Assembly: GCA_028641055.1 (NCBI GenBank)
Contig: CM054058.1
Coordinates: 80,660,392-80,724,391, forward strand
DNA length: 64,000 nucleotides
Direction of reading: 5' to 3'
Origin: Alopecurus myosuroides
Lineage: Eukaryota; Streptophyta; Magnoliopsida; Poales; Poaceae
The position numbers and the translations under genes were made by a program. Below are positions 31,861 to 43,943 of the stretch, piece after piece (the stretch's first letter is position 1; every line of letters begins with the position of its first letter). Under the pieces are notes generated by a model. That model did no database searches. It saw only the letters and a program-made list of their open reading frames with translations, and had not been told where the DNA came from.

Positions 31861-32916
31861 ATGGACCAAGGATGGATGTACCTCGGAAATCGGACAACGA
31901 ATGAATACCTAGAAGGTGTGGCGGTGTTCTTGAAAGCGTCTGAACAAAATGTGGATCACGGGTGGGTACCTTGCTCGTGTTGTGACTGAAAAACAAGTCA
32001 AATGTTCTACAAACATGACCCAAATCCAAACACACCTCAATAAATGGGGATTTGTGGCGGGGTACAAATGTTGGACCAACCATGGCGAATAATGAATTAT
32101 AGAGACCGGTGAAAACATGGTCGGGCCGATCAATGCCATGTAACCGAGGATACCGTAATGGATAATTATGTTCAGAATTCTACCAGATTTTGATCACCAC
32201 CATGTCCTCGAGAGGTTCGAAAATCAGATCACACATCGCCATGGGAGAATCCATCACATGCAGAAAGAGACCTTATAAGTCAGTTGTTGCGGGACTTTGA
32301 AGAAGACTATAAGAATGAGAAGATATACCAGAAATATCTTGGCATGATAGATGACTCAGAGAAACCAATGTATCCTGGGTGCAAGCCGCACAACACAAAG
32401 TTGACAACTGTGCTAAAACTATTGGAGATGAAGGGAAAGTACGGCTGGTCAGAGAAGACTGTAACTGTGTTGTTAACAATCGTAAGTGACCTTCTTCTAG
32501 AAGGGAACGACATGACTCAGAGTACGTACAAAGCTAAGCAGATTGTGTGTACGTTTGGAATAGAAGTTCAGCGAATACATGCTTGTCGCAATGATTGTAT
32601 ATTGTACCATGGAGGAAATAAGAATCTGCGTGAATGCCCGGAGTGCAAAGCTCCTAGGTTCAAGGTTCCGAAAGATCAGGATATGACTAAAATGGAGAGT
32701 GACGACGATGAGATGGATACTGATCAGGCAATCAAAAATAAGAAAAAGGCGGGTAGGAAGGACATTCCGGTTAAAGTATGTTGTTACTTGCCTATTGTTC
32801 CTCGTTTGAAACTATTATTTGCGAACCGGGATACGGCAAAACTGATGCATTGGCACGCAGATGAGCGCATTGATGACGACAAACTAAGACACCCGGCCGA
32901 CAAGCTAAGACAATAA
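31861..32916 (+). mobile_element. CACTA (En/Spm) transposase fragment
   Basis: From the ATG at 31861, MDQGWMYLGNRTTNEYLEGV matches the transposase-associated domain that begins CACTA TNP2-like proteins. In-frame stops follow. The later frame 32284-32916 has TNP2 signatures: LLRDFEEDYKNEKIYQKYL, GIEVQRIHACRNDCILYHG, CPECKAPRFK and VPRLKLLFANRDTAKLMHWH. It ends in KLRHPAD at about 32905, where the DDE domain should begin. The rest is missing because a copia element joins at about 32917. No CACTA terminus is visible nearby. A truncated, dead copy. Confidence 0.85.
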
Positions 32917-33089
32917 CCAAGCAATACTTTTTGCCTCCAAGACTTTACTCGGGCACGACACCAAAGATATCAACATGGAGAAGCTCCAAGATCCTCTTTG
33001 ATGAGATAATGGTCTTGACTTATGGAAGGCATCCGAATCTTTCCTTCAACACGAGCCATACAAACACGATCTTTGGCAAAGGAAACATT

Positions 33090-33395
33090 TTATTTTAGTC
33101 TGAGGATTAGGCCACTTTTGTGAAGACTTTGCAAAGCTCTCATGTTGACATGGGATAGGCGGTGATGCCACAACCATACCACATACGCCTTTTCGAAGAG
33201 ACGCGTCGCTTGAGTGTTGGCACACTCCGAGAAGTCCACCACATACAACTCATTTTCGACATGCCCTACGTAAGCAACGTCTAGGGTCTTGCTCCACAAA
33301 AGGACCACGATGTCAGGTTCAAAGAAGACGGAGAAATCCATCTTCCCTAAAGCACGAACTGAAAATAAACTGAATACAAGAGATTCAACAAGCAT
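33090..33395 (-). pseudogene. copia pol: GAG-pre-integrase segment
   Basis: The frame reads LVESLVFSLFSVRALGKMDF and later LWHHRLSHVNMRALQSLHKS, the His-containing GAG-pre-integrase block of copia elements. It continues directly from the protease region on the other side of the solo LTR when the LTR and one copy of the GCAAC duplication are taken out of account. Downstream (33060-32917) the frame has stops before the integrase core begins. Confidence 0.85.
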
Positions 33396-33425
33396 GACAT
33401 CAACAAGAGTGATGTTAGGAGCAAC

Positions 33426-34981
33426 TGATGGCTGCCGTTGGTAAACCCGAAGAGAAAGGTTGTGAAGAGTGCAGCGGAAAATTTTCCCTCAAAAGAGAAA
33501 CCAAGGTTGAATCGACCAGTAGGAGGACAAGAAACTTCCAAAAGTTGATAAAGTTGATGTGGTTCGGCGCACTACCGGTTCAGCAGCAACGTGGAACCTA
33601 CACAACACAATCAATTCACTTTTCCCCAACGAAGCAGTGAGGTTATCAATCTCACCGGTTTTGCTGAAAAAAAGCGGTTAAACGTATGGTGTGGCAAACA
33701 GTAGGAGAACAATGTTAAAACAATAGTAGCAATGTGAAAACGGTGAAAACAGTAACTGCAGTGTTTGTATTATCACTATGAGGAAATGGACCGGGGTCCA
33801 CATTTCACTAGTGGTGTCTCTCCATAAAAGATCGATAACATGTGTGGTGAACAAATTACAGCTGGGCAATTGATAGATATTGAAACATGCATGACATGAT
33901 GATTACTATGTGATTCATGCGGGCATTACAACAAGATTCATAGACCGTTATCCAACTGCATCTATGACTAATAATCCACCCTTAGAAGATCATCCGAAAA
34001 ATCTTTGGGTATTAAGTTGCCAGCAACAGATAATCACATTAAGCAAAGTCTGTAATGTAAAAATGTAAACATCGTTGTTTTGTCCCTAATGGAAACAACA
34101 CATCCTCCATCCGTCAAGTTTCTGTCACTTGAGCACAGATGCAAAGGAGGCATGAACCCACTATCGAGCATAAATACTCCCTCTTGGATCACTAGCATCT
34201 ACTTTGCTAGAGCATCTACTAACAACGGAGAGCATGCAACATCATAAATATCATACACATGAAGATAACATGATAGATTGATAATCAAGAGACATAGAAT
34301 TCAACATTCATCGGATCCCAGCAAACACAACATGTAGCATTACAATAAGATGATCTCGATCATGTAGGGAAGCTCATGAGATCTAAACATGAGGCATAAA
34401 GTGGAGAGAACAACCATCTAGATACTGCTTTGAACCCGTAGTCCAATAATGAACTACTCAAGCATCACTCCAGAGGCGGGCATGGTGGTATAGAGCCCTC
34501 CGGTGATGATTTCCCCTCCCAGCAGGATGCCGGGGAGAACTCCAGAACCCTCCCGATCTCGGGTTGACAATGACGGCAGCCTCGGATGTTTTTGTGGAAA
34601 AGTGGGATATATTTAGGGTTTACGCCTCGGGAGGAATAAATAGGCAAAAGGGTGATGGCGGTAGGGCGCCCGAGGGGCCCACACCACCCCATGGCACGGC
34701 CAGGGGGAGCCGCCCTATGGTGTGGCCCCCCTCCGGGTCTCTTCGGGACTCCGTGGAACCTTCGGGAATTCTAAGACTTCTGGGCTTCGAATTTTCCAAT
34801 TTCGAGAATAATTCCAAAACAATTGTTCTGAAACTAAAAACAACAGAAAACATGAACTGGCTTTTGGCATCTTGTCAATAGGGCAGTCCCAGAAAATCGA
34901 TAAAATGACATAAAGTGCATATAAAACATGTAGCAAATAACATGAAACATTATAAATTATGGATACGTTTATGACGTATCA
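33426..34981 (-). repeat. Solo LTR (1556 bp) with perfect GCAAC target duplication
   Basis: The LTR starts TGATGGCTGCCG at 33426 and ends ATGACGTATCA at 34981. GCAAC flanks it on both sides (33421-33425 and 34982-34986). It belongs to the same family as the LTRs at 10709-12337 and 50772-52374. There is no internal domain, so unequal recombination between its two LTRs removed the rest. It interrupts the copia pol gene between protease and GAG-pre-integrase. Confidence 0.92.
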
Positions 34982-34986
34982 GCAAC

Positions 34987-35754
34987 TACCACCTTGCTAA
35001 ACCCCGTTAGCTTAGCCTTGGACTTATCTCCATAAGCGAAGGTTGTTTGATTTATATTGGGTCGCAACTCCTTCATAAGCTCTTTGCTTCCGGTCATATG
35101 ACTTGTACATCCGCTGTCAAGTATCTATTTTGACCCACCAGAAAGATAGTTCTACAAGAGATCATTGACTAGATTCAGGACCCAATGAGGGTCGTCTCAT
35201 GTTAGCAACAAAGATCTTTGGAACCCAAATAGTATAGTCAATGTAACCTTCAATTGGACCAAACTATTTAGCTTGCACAACGCCATAAAAATCAACATAT
35301 AAGAAATGACGAGGATTGTTAGTTCCCGTGGAGTTGCTACGAGTAGTGTCATCCCTAATGACAATACCACTCGCAACAACATTCTTCTTTGCTTGTGCGG
35401 GCTTGGCCTTGTTATTCTTCTTCTTCTTCTTCTCGTTATTTCTCTTGGAAACATAGCCAAGACCTTGCTTGCCATTTTGTGTCCTACGAGAAACCACTTG
35501 TGGCTATGGGTCCACAACTTGTGGTTTCCCAACCACTTTCTCAACACTAGGGCCCTTGCACTTTAGCCTTGCAAGCTCAACCTTCAACCTAGCATTCTCC
35601 TCAATAATATTTGTATGATCACAAGAAGAAGTAGATGTACTAGGCACATTAAATTGATCAAGTTGAGTTTGAAGTTGTTCATGTGACTCTTTGAGGGTAG
35701 AGTGTTCACTCTCCAATGCCTTGTGGGTCTTGGTGAGCTTCTCTAGCTCCTCGG
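34987..35754 (-). pseudogene. copia gag-pol junction with protease motif
   Basis: On the minus strand the region around 35130-35000 encodes DSGCTSHMTGSKELMKELRP, including the D-S-G active site of the copia aspartic protease, followed by a stretch ending at the solo LTR. Between 35200 and 35750 lie Lys-rich linker frames (35504-35716: LKESHEQLQTQLDQ). Several frame changes show decay. Confidence 0.8.
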
Positions 35755-37157
35755 TTAGTTTGTCATGACCAATCCCAAACTCGACCTTATTATTTGTTGA
35801 CCTTTTATATTTAGCAATTTCATGCTCACGTTCTTAGTGATTTTAGAATTTAACTCATTATGTGTCACTTCAATAATTTCAAGTTCCTCCTCAAGAGAGA
35901 CTCGAACCTCGTGCTCTTCCTCAAGAGACATAGTGAGAGATACCTTTTCAATATCGTCACTTCTTTCGGTCTCACCTTTCTTATCAAGAGCCTCATGGGC
36001 CTCTCCCAATTGGTTCATGAGAAGATCAAAATATCTCTTGGTCTCACCTTGCATGTTAGACATAAAACGATCCAAAGAGGCAATTTCATCTTCTACACTA
36101 AGAATAGCAATGTTATTCATTTCATTTGGAGTCTTAGAGGTGGTAGAAGATGATACCTCTGAGTCCATAGCCATGAAGCACTTGGCGGAGGATTGAGGAA
36201 TATTCTCGTTAGGGGATTCAAAGAGATATGAAGATGATGATGCAATAGCAATAGAGGACACTTCACTTGTGGTTTCTTCTTCATCATCACCGGAATCATA
36301 CTCTTCTTGAGCCACGTGCACAAACTTTGTAGGAGGTTTCTTATTGAAAGGTTTCTTCTTGAAGAAAGGTTTCTTGTGAGAGATCTTTGACCTATCCTTG
36401 GGGATAAGTCTACCTCCTTGAATTTCTCTATTCTCAAACGGGCACTCCGCAACAAAATGATGCTTGTCTCCAGAATTGTAACAATCCCTCACCTTTTGAG
36501 TCCCTTCCTTTCCATAACTTGACTTTTTCTTCTCCTCAGTGTATGCCTTGGCCTTGGTGGGATTCTTCCAAAACCTTTGCATGAGAAGAGCAACGAAGTC
36601 CTTAAGGACGTGATCATACTCTTGATCTTTCAATGGGAAAAGTCTTTAATAGATTCCAACTCTTCATGATGGTCCACCATCTTGATCACAATCTTGGCCT
36701 TCAGAGCAACGTAGGCTCCTTTGTGCTTTCCAATATCATGAGCATGAGTGTAAAGAGGATTCTTTGTTTGAACTTGGAAAGAGGACATCTCTTGCATCAC
36801 CTCGGTCGAGGCCATTAGGTGATAGTTGTATCTTCCTTGAAGGCTCTTCAAGTCCACGGACTCAAAAGGCATGAGGGAACTCACGTACTTTCTCTTGATC
36901 CATGCAGCATCAATGTGAGAGGCACCAACACCATTAAAGGTGGTGGAAAGGGTCTTGAGTCTCCGGTACATTTTCTCATGGTTCTCACCATCTTGCATAT
37001 AGAAACCTTCGGCCTCATTTCTCAAGGTATCATACATGTTCCTCTTCATGATTTCATTGCCCTTAAACATGGTCATAAGAGCATCCCATTTTTCTTTGGT
37101 GGTGGAGTATTGTTGAAGGTGAGGCATATGGTTTGGACCTACGGCTTGTTGAATCAT
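35755..37157 (-). pseudogene. copia gag, two frames
   Basis: Frame 37157-36630 carries the gag core (STTKEKWDALMTMFKGN, MYRRLKTLSTTFNGVG, IKRKYVSSLMPFESVDLKS). Frame 36633-35755 continues with VLKDFVALLMQRFWKNP, a zinc-knuckle-like CYNSGDKHHFVAEC in which the second Cys is Ser, a basic KKPFFKKKPFNKKPP block and a long acidic, coiled-coil tail. The frames overlap by four bases, so a frameshift separates them. The N-terminal part of gag (37160-37700) is riddled with stops. Confidence 0.85.
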
Positions 37158-37706
37158 CGATAAAGCGGTTTAGTTGAGTTGCCAATCTACCACTTCTCTT
37201 CTTGTAAAGTTATTGGGGGGGGGGGTTGAGGCTTATAATCATCTTGAACAACCCTCCAAAGCTCAGTACAAGAAGAGTTCAAGTGTGTTTTCATGTAATA
37301 TTGTCATTGACCAAAAGTATGTGCGTCGATTTTTGGGGGATTGCCTCTAGTGTTAATATGAGGATGTGGGACAGGAGGACCAGGAGAGTATCGTCGTTCA
37401 ACATTGTGATACTCTTCCCTCCCATCCTTTACCTTAGAAGTGTTTCCTTAGAGGAATGAGATTCATTTTATTTCCTCCACCCTTATCCTCGTCTTCCTTA
37501 TTCTACAGAATTTCTACCAAAGGAATAGCATATGAAGGGCTTTCAAGAGTTGCGCCATCAACTCATGAAACTCCTTAATTTGGCCCCCATGGAGGAGGTC
37601 AAGGAATTTTGATCGTTCATGGTGGCCGGTGACATGGCCTCGGAAGATTCCTCTCCGATGACCATACTAAACTCTTAGGAGGTTAAGCCCAAAATAAGAG
37701 CCGAGT

Positions 37707-37717
37707 CTCTGATACCA
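37707..37717 (-). promoter_or_regulatory. Primer-binding site of the copia element
   Basis: The minus strand reads TGGTATCAGAG, the primer-binding site complementary to initiator tRNA-Met used by most plant copia elements. It lies two bases inside the 5' LTR, which begins at 37720 (TGAACGG on the plus strand). Confidence 0.85.
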
Positions 37718-37719
37718 AT

Positions 37720-38950
37720 TGAACGGACATAATGGGCACCTGAGGGGGTGAATAGGTGCTACAACAATTTCAATTATTTTTCAGTTTATGCTTGACACAA
37801 AGGTAAATTCTCTAGATATGCAACTATGGTGAATTTACCTATATGAAAAGAACAAAAATAAACAAGATACAAAAACAAACTAAAGGAGAGGGAACAAGGT
37901 AACCGATAACGGAAGCACGCGGAGACAAGGATGTAATCCGAGTTCCTCCTATTGAGGGGAGTACATCTCGTTGGAGGGGTGTGAGTTTCGCCACGAAGGA
38001 CTAGTCAACGCCACAAAGGCCTCACCCTATTCTCTGGTGAACCTCACCACAAAGGCCTAGTTCACGTTCTACTATTGATTCCCTTTGAGGCAGAAATCGA
38101 GTCCTTTAAAATGAGCTTGCGGCACGCACCCACAACCGAATTGGGGCTCCCAAGAATTACCAACAATCAACAAGTGAGTAGCAATGGAGTCTAATTTTTT
38201 CACAAAGGAACCCTAGACTCAAATCCCTCAAGTGAATGAGGGGGAAATGAAGAACGAGTCAGTGAAGATGTAGATCGAGGTCTTCTCCTTCAATCCTCCA
38301 AAGATCAACAAGTTTGGGTGGATGGATTATGCGAAATCTTGGATTTGGTGAGCTCAATAAATGTTTATTTAATGCCTTTGACGAACTAGAGCACCTGGGA
38401 AAGAAGGAGGGGTATTTATACCCCCTCACCAAATGTGGTTGTTGGATGCAGAAATCGGATCGGATATTCCGGTTCAAGCTTGAACCGGAAATTCCGGTTA
38501 TTAAAATGCTTCAGATCTGAGATTTCAACTACAGTTGACCAAACCGGAAATTCCGTTTTCACCACAATTTCTAGGTCAAATTTCCGGTTACCACCAGGAC
38601 GTGGAGAGATTCTGACTTAGCCATATTTCTGCCTTTTCTCTTGCAACCGGAAATTCCAGTTGGATGAAAATATCCGGTTACCTCCAGTACATAGAGACTT
38701 CTAGTCCTTAGTCATTTTTGAGCAAAATCTTCCCAACCAGAATATCTGGTTGACCTGGAAATTTCTGGTTGAAATTTCCAGGTACCTCCAGTGCTCAGCA
38801 GGTTTTGTTCCTTAGCAAAATTTAGAGAAATTCTTCACAACCAGAATTTCCGGTTGGTCCAGAAATATCCGGTTACCACCAGGAGCAAAAGAGGTTGTTC
38901 TAACTTCACATTTTTGCGGTGTTCGATGCGAGAGAGTGGTTAAACACCTT
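37720..38950 (-). repeat. 5' LTR of the copia element (outer end approximate)
   Basis: The LTR starts at TG 37720-37721, two bases from the primer-binding site. It contains a marked series of CCGGAAATTCCGG-type words: from 38460 to 38880, variants of CGGAAATTCCGGTT and its complement recur at least eight times. The outer boundary could not be fixed because no second LTR is present and no clear target duplication was found. Confidence 0.6.
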
Positions 38951-40185
38951 CACCACTTAACACCTTTACAAATAGGATCATTGTATTGTTAACTAATACT
39001 CAAAATTCTAGCGATTAAGAAATGCTCTTTCAACTGTTTCAAACTTTGCTACACCACACAAATATTCTTCATCCCTCGTTCCAGTGTACACTGCGAGAAG
39101 GGACATCATGCTTCCGGAACCCCGCCTCATGAGATCCTATACGGGAGAGAGATGATCGGGTTTTTGGGGAACGCAATCGAGCGACTGCTGACAGCCATTA
39201 ATACCCAGCGACGAGTTCTTCCCCGACATCAGCGACCTCTTCATCGACGACATAGAAGAAAACTTGGACACATCAGTAGTTGATGCACCGTATGTATACC
39301 TTTCCTCTCTCAATGATATCTTGCTAGAATTTATATGTCTGGTGTTTACCGTAGATTCAATCTTTTTATCTACTATATTAATTAGTTGTTTGCATGGATG
39401 GTTTATTTGCTACTACATTTTTCATGATTTATTTGTTGTTTATTTGGAGTAAATCATATGATAAATTGCTTATATATTCGACAATCCAAAAAACCTGATT
39501 ATAGTCAATTTCATGCACCTGATTTTCTAACGTCTATGAAGCTGGATCCTTTTAAGGTTTTGCGATATAAGAGGTCCATTGCTACCGTGTAAACACTACC
39601 GAGAAAACATGGTCTTTCTATCTGTTAAGAGATCAGTGTAATTCTGGGCACCTCAAGGTTGCTGTTCGAGACTGATTTTGAAACCCTCCTTCACGCTACC
39701 CGCTACGACCCAGCGACGAATGCAACAAGCCAGCACATATGTACTAATTATAGTTCATTTTGATTTTATAGCCCCCTACTTGGTGGCGAATTAGCCGTGG
39801 AAAGTTAATGTAATGGCCGTGTTCCAAGTTGAGAATACATCAATTCAAGTACTTCTCCTGTAAAAAAAATCAAGAACTTATCTTTCCGTGTACTATGTGG
39901 CTAGGTTCCAATTCTAAAATGAAGAACTATGCGGGGTACCAGAAATCATTTTCGATATTTTGGCGGCGACACTGTATTTTCACTAACAAGAAATGCAAGC
40001 CCAATGTACATGTTTTTAGTAAAACAACATGCCAAATGGGAAAATACGCTATTTTATTGGTTTATTTGCCAAGAAACCCACACAATTGCATCACAAAAGC
40101 GCCCCCTTAGTAACTCTCCACATGGCTAAAAGTGTCATAAGTTCATAACCTCCTTCGATCAAAATTTCAGAGAAAAACTTACTGT
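38951..40185. other. Spacer with a duplicated F-box upstream flank
   Basis: 39630-40185 is similar to 58420-59440. Shared strings include TCGAGACTGATT followed by TGAAA..CTTC near 39670 and 58450, TTTGCATCACAAAAGC-like near 40085 and 59315, and CGATCAAAATTTCAGAGAAAAA near 40157 and 59410. This is the upstream flank of an F-box locus. 39200-39290 has a short coding-like piece (FFPDISDLFIDDIEENLDTS) of unknown origin. Confidence 0.5.
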
Positions 40186-40620
40186 TTGTTTTTTACAAAG
40201 AGAAAAACTAACTGTGTAGTGGACTTTATGGGAAACAAGCCCAGCCCAAGACCGTCTCTGTCACGGGCTCACGGCGCCGCCGGCCTTCTTTTTTTCCCCA
40301 CAGCGTCAAAGCGTCGCCTCTCTTTCCTGGGGCGGTTCCGCTGCCACAATATCATCGTCTTCGACAGCCGGGCCGCGAGCAATGGCAAGCAGCTCCATGC
40401 CGTCGTCCATCTTGACGAGGCATTCCGTCCGGAGGCCTCCTGCGACGGTCTCCTCGTCCTCTCCAAGGTGGGCATCTCTGCCTCCCCCCACTCCATCTGC
40501 AATCCAGCATTCCAGCCACGCGTGAGCATGCTCTCCTTAGGATACCGCGGGACTTGGACATCATGGGATTGTACCTCCACCGCCCTACCGGTTGTTACTG
40601 CAGCTGAGCATCCACAAGGT
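40186..40620 (+). pseudogene. F-box gene fragment lacking the F-box
   Basis: The frame contains HNIIVFDSRAASNGKQLHAV, then LDEAFRPEASCDGLLVLSKV and ICNPA, matching the F-box-type locus at 59.7-60.9 kb (FDNRAATKDDQLQ, LDQAFRPEASCDGLLVLSKV). The 5' leader is also shared (GACCGTCTCTGTCACGG..). The part that should encode the F-box itself, about 250 bp, is deleted between about 40320 and 40340, and the sequence ends near 40618 after TAAEHPQG. A dead duplicate. Confidence 0.8.
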
Positions 40621-41718
40621 AACAATTACTATATCCAAATAGATTTACAAAACCTTGGTAGAGCAAGCTATTTTTTTTCCCTAATCTATCGCCAGTTTCA
40701 TATATCAAATTATTTCGATTGCTGAAAGCAAAATTATGTGGCAACGCAGTCGTAGAGCAAGCTGAAAATTACTCTGATCAGTGGCTACTGCGTGTATCAC
40801 GTGGCACTGTAAATAACTGGTCATCAATTTGTTACTGCAGAGGCATGCAATTGCTCAGCTGCTCAAATTCAGGCTATCCAACAGCAATTTTTCTGTTGTA
40901 TGACTCTTTTGGAGTGCCTTGATACTTTTTACTGAAACTGCTAGAACTGCATCATATGGTACACAGAATATAGGTTTGCCGGGGTGTTTCTGATGCTGAA
41001 TCCTTATGTCCGCTAGAGTGTGCGTGCTTGTGCGCGCGTGCAAATTCTTTTGCTCCGCCTACTATTCAGTTTATAGGTGTCCTTTTACCAAAAAAGGTTT
41101 TTCGCCCCGCTTTATAAATAAACCAACCAACAATTCGAGTTCATACAACATAACCAACGGAGAAAAAAGGTGAGAGAAGTAGACAATAGCTCGTTGGGGC
41201 ACCAGTAAGCCCAAAGTAACAAACAAGAAAAGGGTGGGCGGAGGAGGGCGTGAAGGAGCAAGTATCCCATCCGTTCGCGTGGCTCAGCTCGTAGAGGAGG
41301 TGGAGATCCTCTGCGTAGACGCCACCAAACGGTCCAGCATGTCATCCAACTAAGCCTTGTCCCGCTGTTACATAGCGGGTGCCACTGCTGCAGAAAAGCG
41401 AGACATTTCAACATCGTGTCAGCAACACGTTGAAGGAAGATCCATTCTATCACCATCTTATTCCTAATCGTATGAAGTGTCCATGTCATCCCCGCAAAAA
41501 CAACTCAGAAGAGGCGATGCCCCCTCCCGGTCTTTCTCGCCTGGAGTTCCAGGAATTCACCAAGGTCCGAGGCCCGCCACTGCTGTACAATAGTATATAG
41601 AGTTTTATTTATTGACGGAGATGAGAGGGAAGTTATTTTGCCGCAGCTTGTTTTGTTCAAAGTTGACAGGTCACCTTGGTCAAGCCCGAAGGGAGAGATA
41701 GACGAGTAGCTACACTTG
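40621..41718. other. Unassigned spacer with repeat-like minus-strand remnant
   Basis: 40621-41090 shows nothing clear. 41090-41600 reads on the minus strand like the 3' end of a transposon-derived coding sequence (VEMSRFSAAVAPAM with stops on either side) followed by GCGGGGCGAAAAACC; the family was not identified. From about 41640 the sequence belongs to the next retroelement. Confidence 0.3.
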
Positions 41719-41868
41719 ATGGAGCTCCATATGCAGCAGATGAGGCGAGATGCGCCTTCTGAGGACTACACCAAGCAGTACGGCGGGGCGTCCTCGAGCA
41801 CATATCAGGAGGACGGCTCATCCTGGGCAAACTACGGGGGCGCCACCTCATGGCACGAATGGGATTGA
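41719..41868 (+). pseudogene. C-terminal end of element X internal ORF
   Basis: Forty-nine codons from MELHMQQMRRDAPSEDYTKQ to ATSWHEWD and a TGA stop, followed by CCTAAGTTTGGGGGAGGT, the sequence that ordinarily follows the gag-type ORF in such elements. The N-terminal part is absent. The Met at 41719 is internal to the original protein. Confidence 0.6.
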
Positions 41869-43631
41869 TCTCCACTTAGGCCAAAAGCCTAAGTTTGGGG
41901 GAGGTATACCGATATCACACACTCATCTATATATCATTTTCTTTCGGTTCCTTGTACATCCATATTTTCGTTTCTTTCGTCTGTTTTCGCTTCTTTTTGT
42001 TTTTATTATTTTGGTCTTGCTTTATAAAATACAGAAAGACCAAAAATATTTCTATTGTTTCTCTTTATTTGCTTCTTTAGTTTCTTTTGTTGGTTTTCTT
42101 TACTTTCTCGTTTCGGTTTAGTTTTCAAAAATCCAAAAATATTTTGCTATGTTTGCTTGTTTCTTCGGTTCTTGTTTTAATTCGAAAATTCAAAAATACG
42201 TGTTGTTCTTCTTTGATTTTGTAAAGTCTGTTACAGAGTTCATCGGTCTCTCGTGTCTCCAGTGGAGCTTAGTTATCATTTTATATTATTCAATTCACAC
42301 GAGTGAAGAGCAGTAATAATGATTTACGACAATTCAAGTTGTGTGAGAGGCTGGTATGAACTCTTTTTGTATTCATTTTCGTACAGATACTCATCCAAGT
42401 GAACATTCTTGGTTTGTTCGTGTAAGATGTATGTTATTTAATTGATGCTTAGTAGTTCATTCTCACTCATGTTTAGTTTTAACTTATTAATATAAGATAG
42501 CATGTCGTATGAATGTTTGCTCGTATTGTTTTAATCATAGAAGGGTATGACATTGTGGTATCTCCCTCTGATTGTTTCGCTTGAATCGACTTGGGACATG
42601 CTCACGCATGCATAAGACTGAAAACAAAACGTCAATTAAGCCTTGATGATTCATTTTTCCTCACAGTATTTGTATCGCCTTTATGCCTATGTTTACTTTG
42701 TTTTGTCGCAAGAAACATTATGACAGTTGTTGCTCTCTTGATTGTCGCTCCCTGTCTATTGCTAGTCTTCACATGTACTGAGTATGAGCTCTACTCGTGC
42801 ATCCAACTCCCAAAAACAAAAGTTTGTCAAATGTGTCCACCATACCTATCTATATATGTGGTATTTAACCGTCACTCCAAGTAAATTTCTCATGTGCTAC
42901 ATTTAAAACCTTCGAAAAATTATTCGTGTTTTGTGCCCCTGTTTTAGCTCATGAGGAAGTAAATAGAGAATCTTTATCTCACTCGTTGATTGGATTTCAC
43001 ACCCTGGACTAGTGGTTTCATCCGCTTATCCAATTTATAGAAGAGCTGACAGGGGGTGCCCAGCCCCAAATTAATACAACAAGTTCTTTTCACTATTTTT
43101 GTCCCTGATTTATCAGTCAAAGCATAACTGTGTAAACAAAAGAGAAATGAGGATGACCTTCTACACTAGTTGCATCCTTCAATGGGAGCCGCTCTTGTGA
43201 AGTCTAGTTGGCTTGTGACGTATTGTATTGTCTGCTTACCATTCATTGACATAAGCATACACCTCTCTAAAAATGTTTTCAATACCTCTATTTAATAAAA
43301 TAAAAGCTCTAGCAGATGAGTGAATCCATGTTTCCCTATGTGAAGGGCCTCTCTTTACTTATGTTGAGTCTTCACCTTCTCACTTTATGCACTTTCTTGA
43401 GAGCATGATTGTTATTCTTAGTGTAATGTGCTTGTCCCAGAACACGGTTTATTGTGGTATAACTTTGATGCTTGTATCTTTGGTATATTTATTTATAGTC
43501 TTCATTTGAACTTCATAGGTGCCCTAGCATTTATGTTTTGCTCCACTATTAAGGGCAAGCGAGTACATTTTATCATACCCTATTATGAGCATTGCAATCC
43601 TGCGGATTGATATACTTTATGTTGTTTATTA

Positions 43632-43733
43632 CCCCATCCGTTCCATATTAGATGACTCTCAAATAGATTATCTAGTACTAAAATATGTCTAGATATATCT
43701 ATGTGGGAGTCATCTAATTTGGAACGGAGGGAG
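43632..43733. mobile_element. Stowaway MITE (102 bp)
   Basis: The ends are inverted repeats: CCCCATCCGTTCCATATTAG and, as reverse complement of the right end, CTCCCTCCGTTCCAAATTAG, each followed by ATGACTC. TA flanks both sides (43630-43631, 43734-43735). The CTCCCTCCGT terminus and TA duplication are diagnostic of Stowaway (Tc1/Mariner-derived) MITEs in grasses. It sits in the internal region of element X. Confidence 0.9.
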
Positions 43734-43943
43734 TATTAGTTTGTTGGTATCTCTTCATAGTTTTCATAGCTGCTAGGTAACTTCTATCTCACATACATCT
43801 TATTATGAATTGCCTAAGCACCTGATCATATAGTGAGTATATTTACATCACATGAAACAAATGTGCTCGTAAAAGTTCTTTAATCGCACTCAGTTGTAAC
43901 TGAATTGCTTGAGGACAAGCAATAAGCTAAGCTTGGGGGGAGT

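Larger units (their letters stand above)
32917..38950 (-). mobile_element. Ty1/copia retrotransposon, minus strand, truncated and interrupted
   Basis: Read on the minus strand: 5' LTR (from about 38950 to 37720), primer-binding site (37717-37707), gag (to 35755), protease with DSGCTSHMTG near 35110, [solo LTR of another family at 33426-34981], GAG-pre-integrase domain (33395-33090) and the start of the integrase (ELLHVDIFG near 32975). It is then cut at about 32917 against CACTA sequence, so most of integrase, reverse transcriptase, RNase H and the 3' LTR are gone. The upper LTR limit is uncertain. Confidence 0.85.

Noticed and set aside
43001..43620. Possible host gene in the T-rich region upstream of LTR X
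   Set aside because: The segment aligns with the non-coding 3' internal region of element Y and contains only short chance frames.
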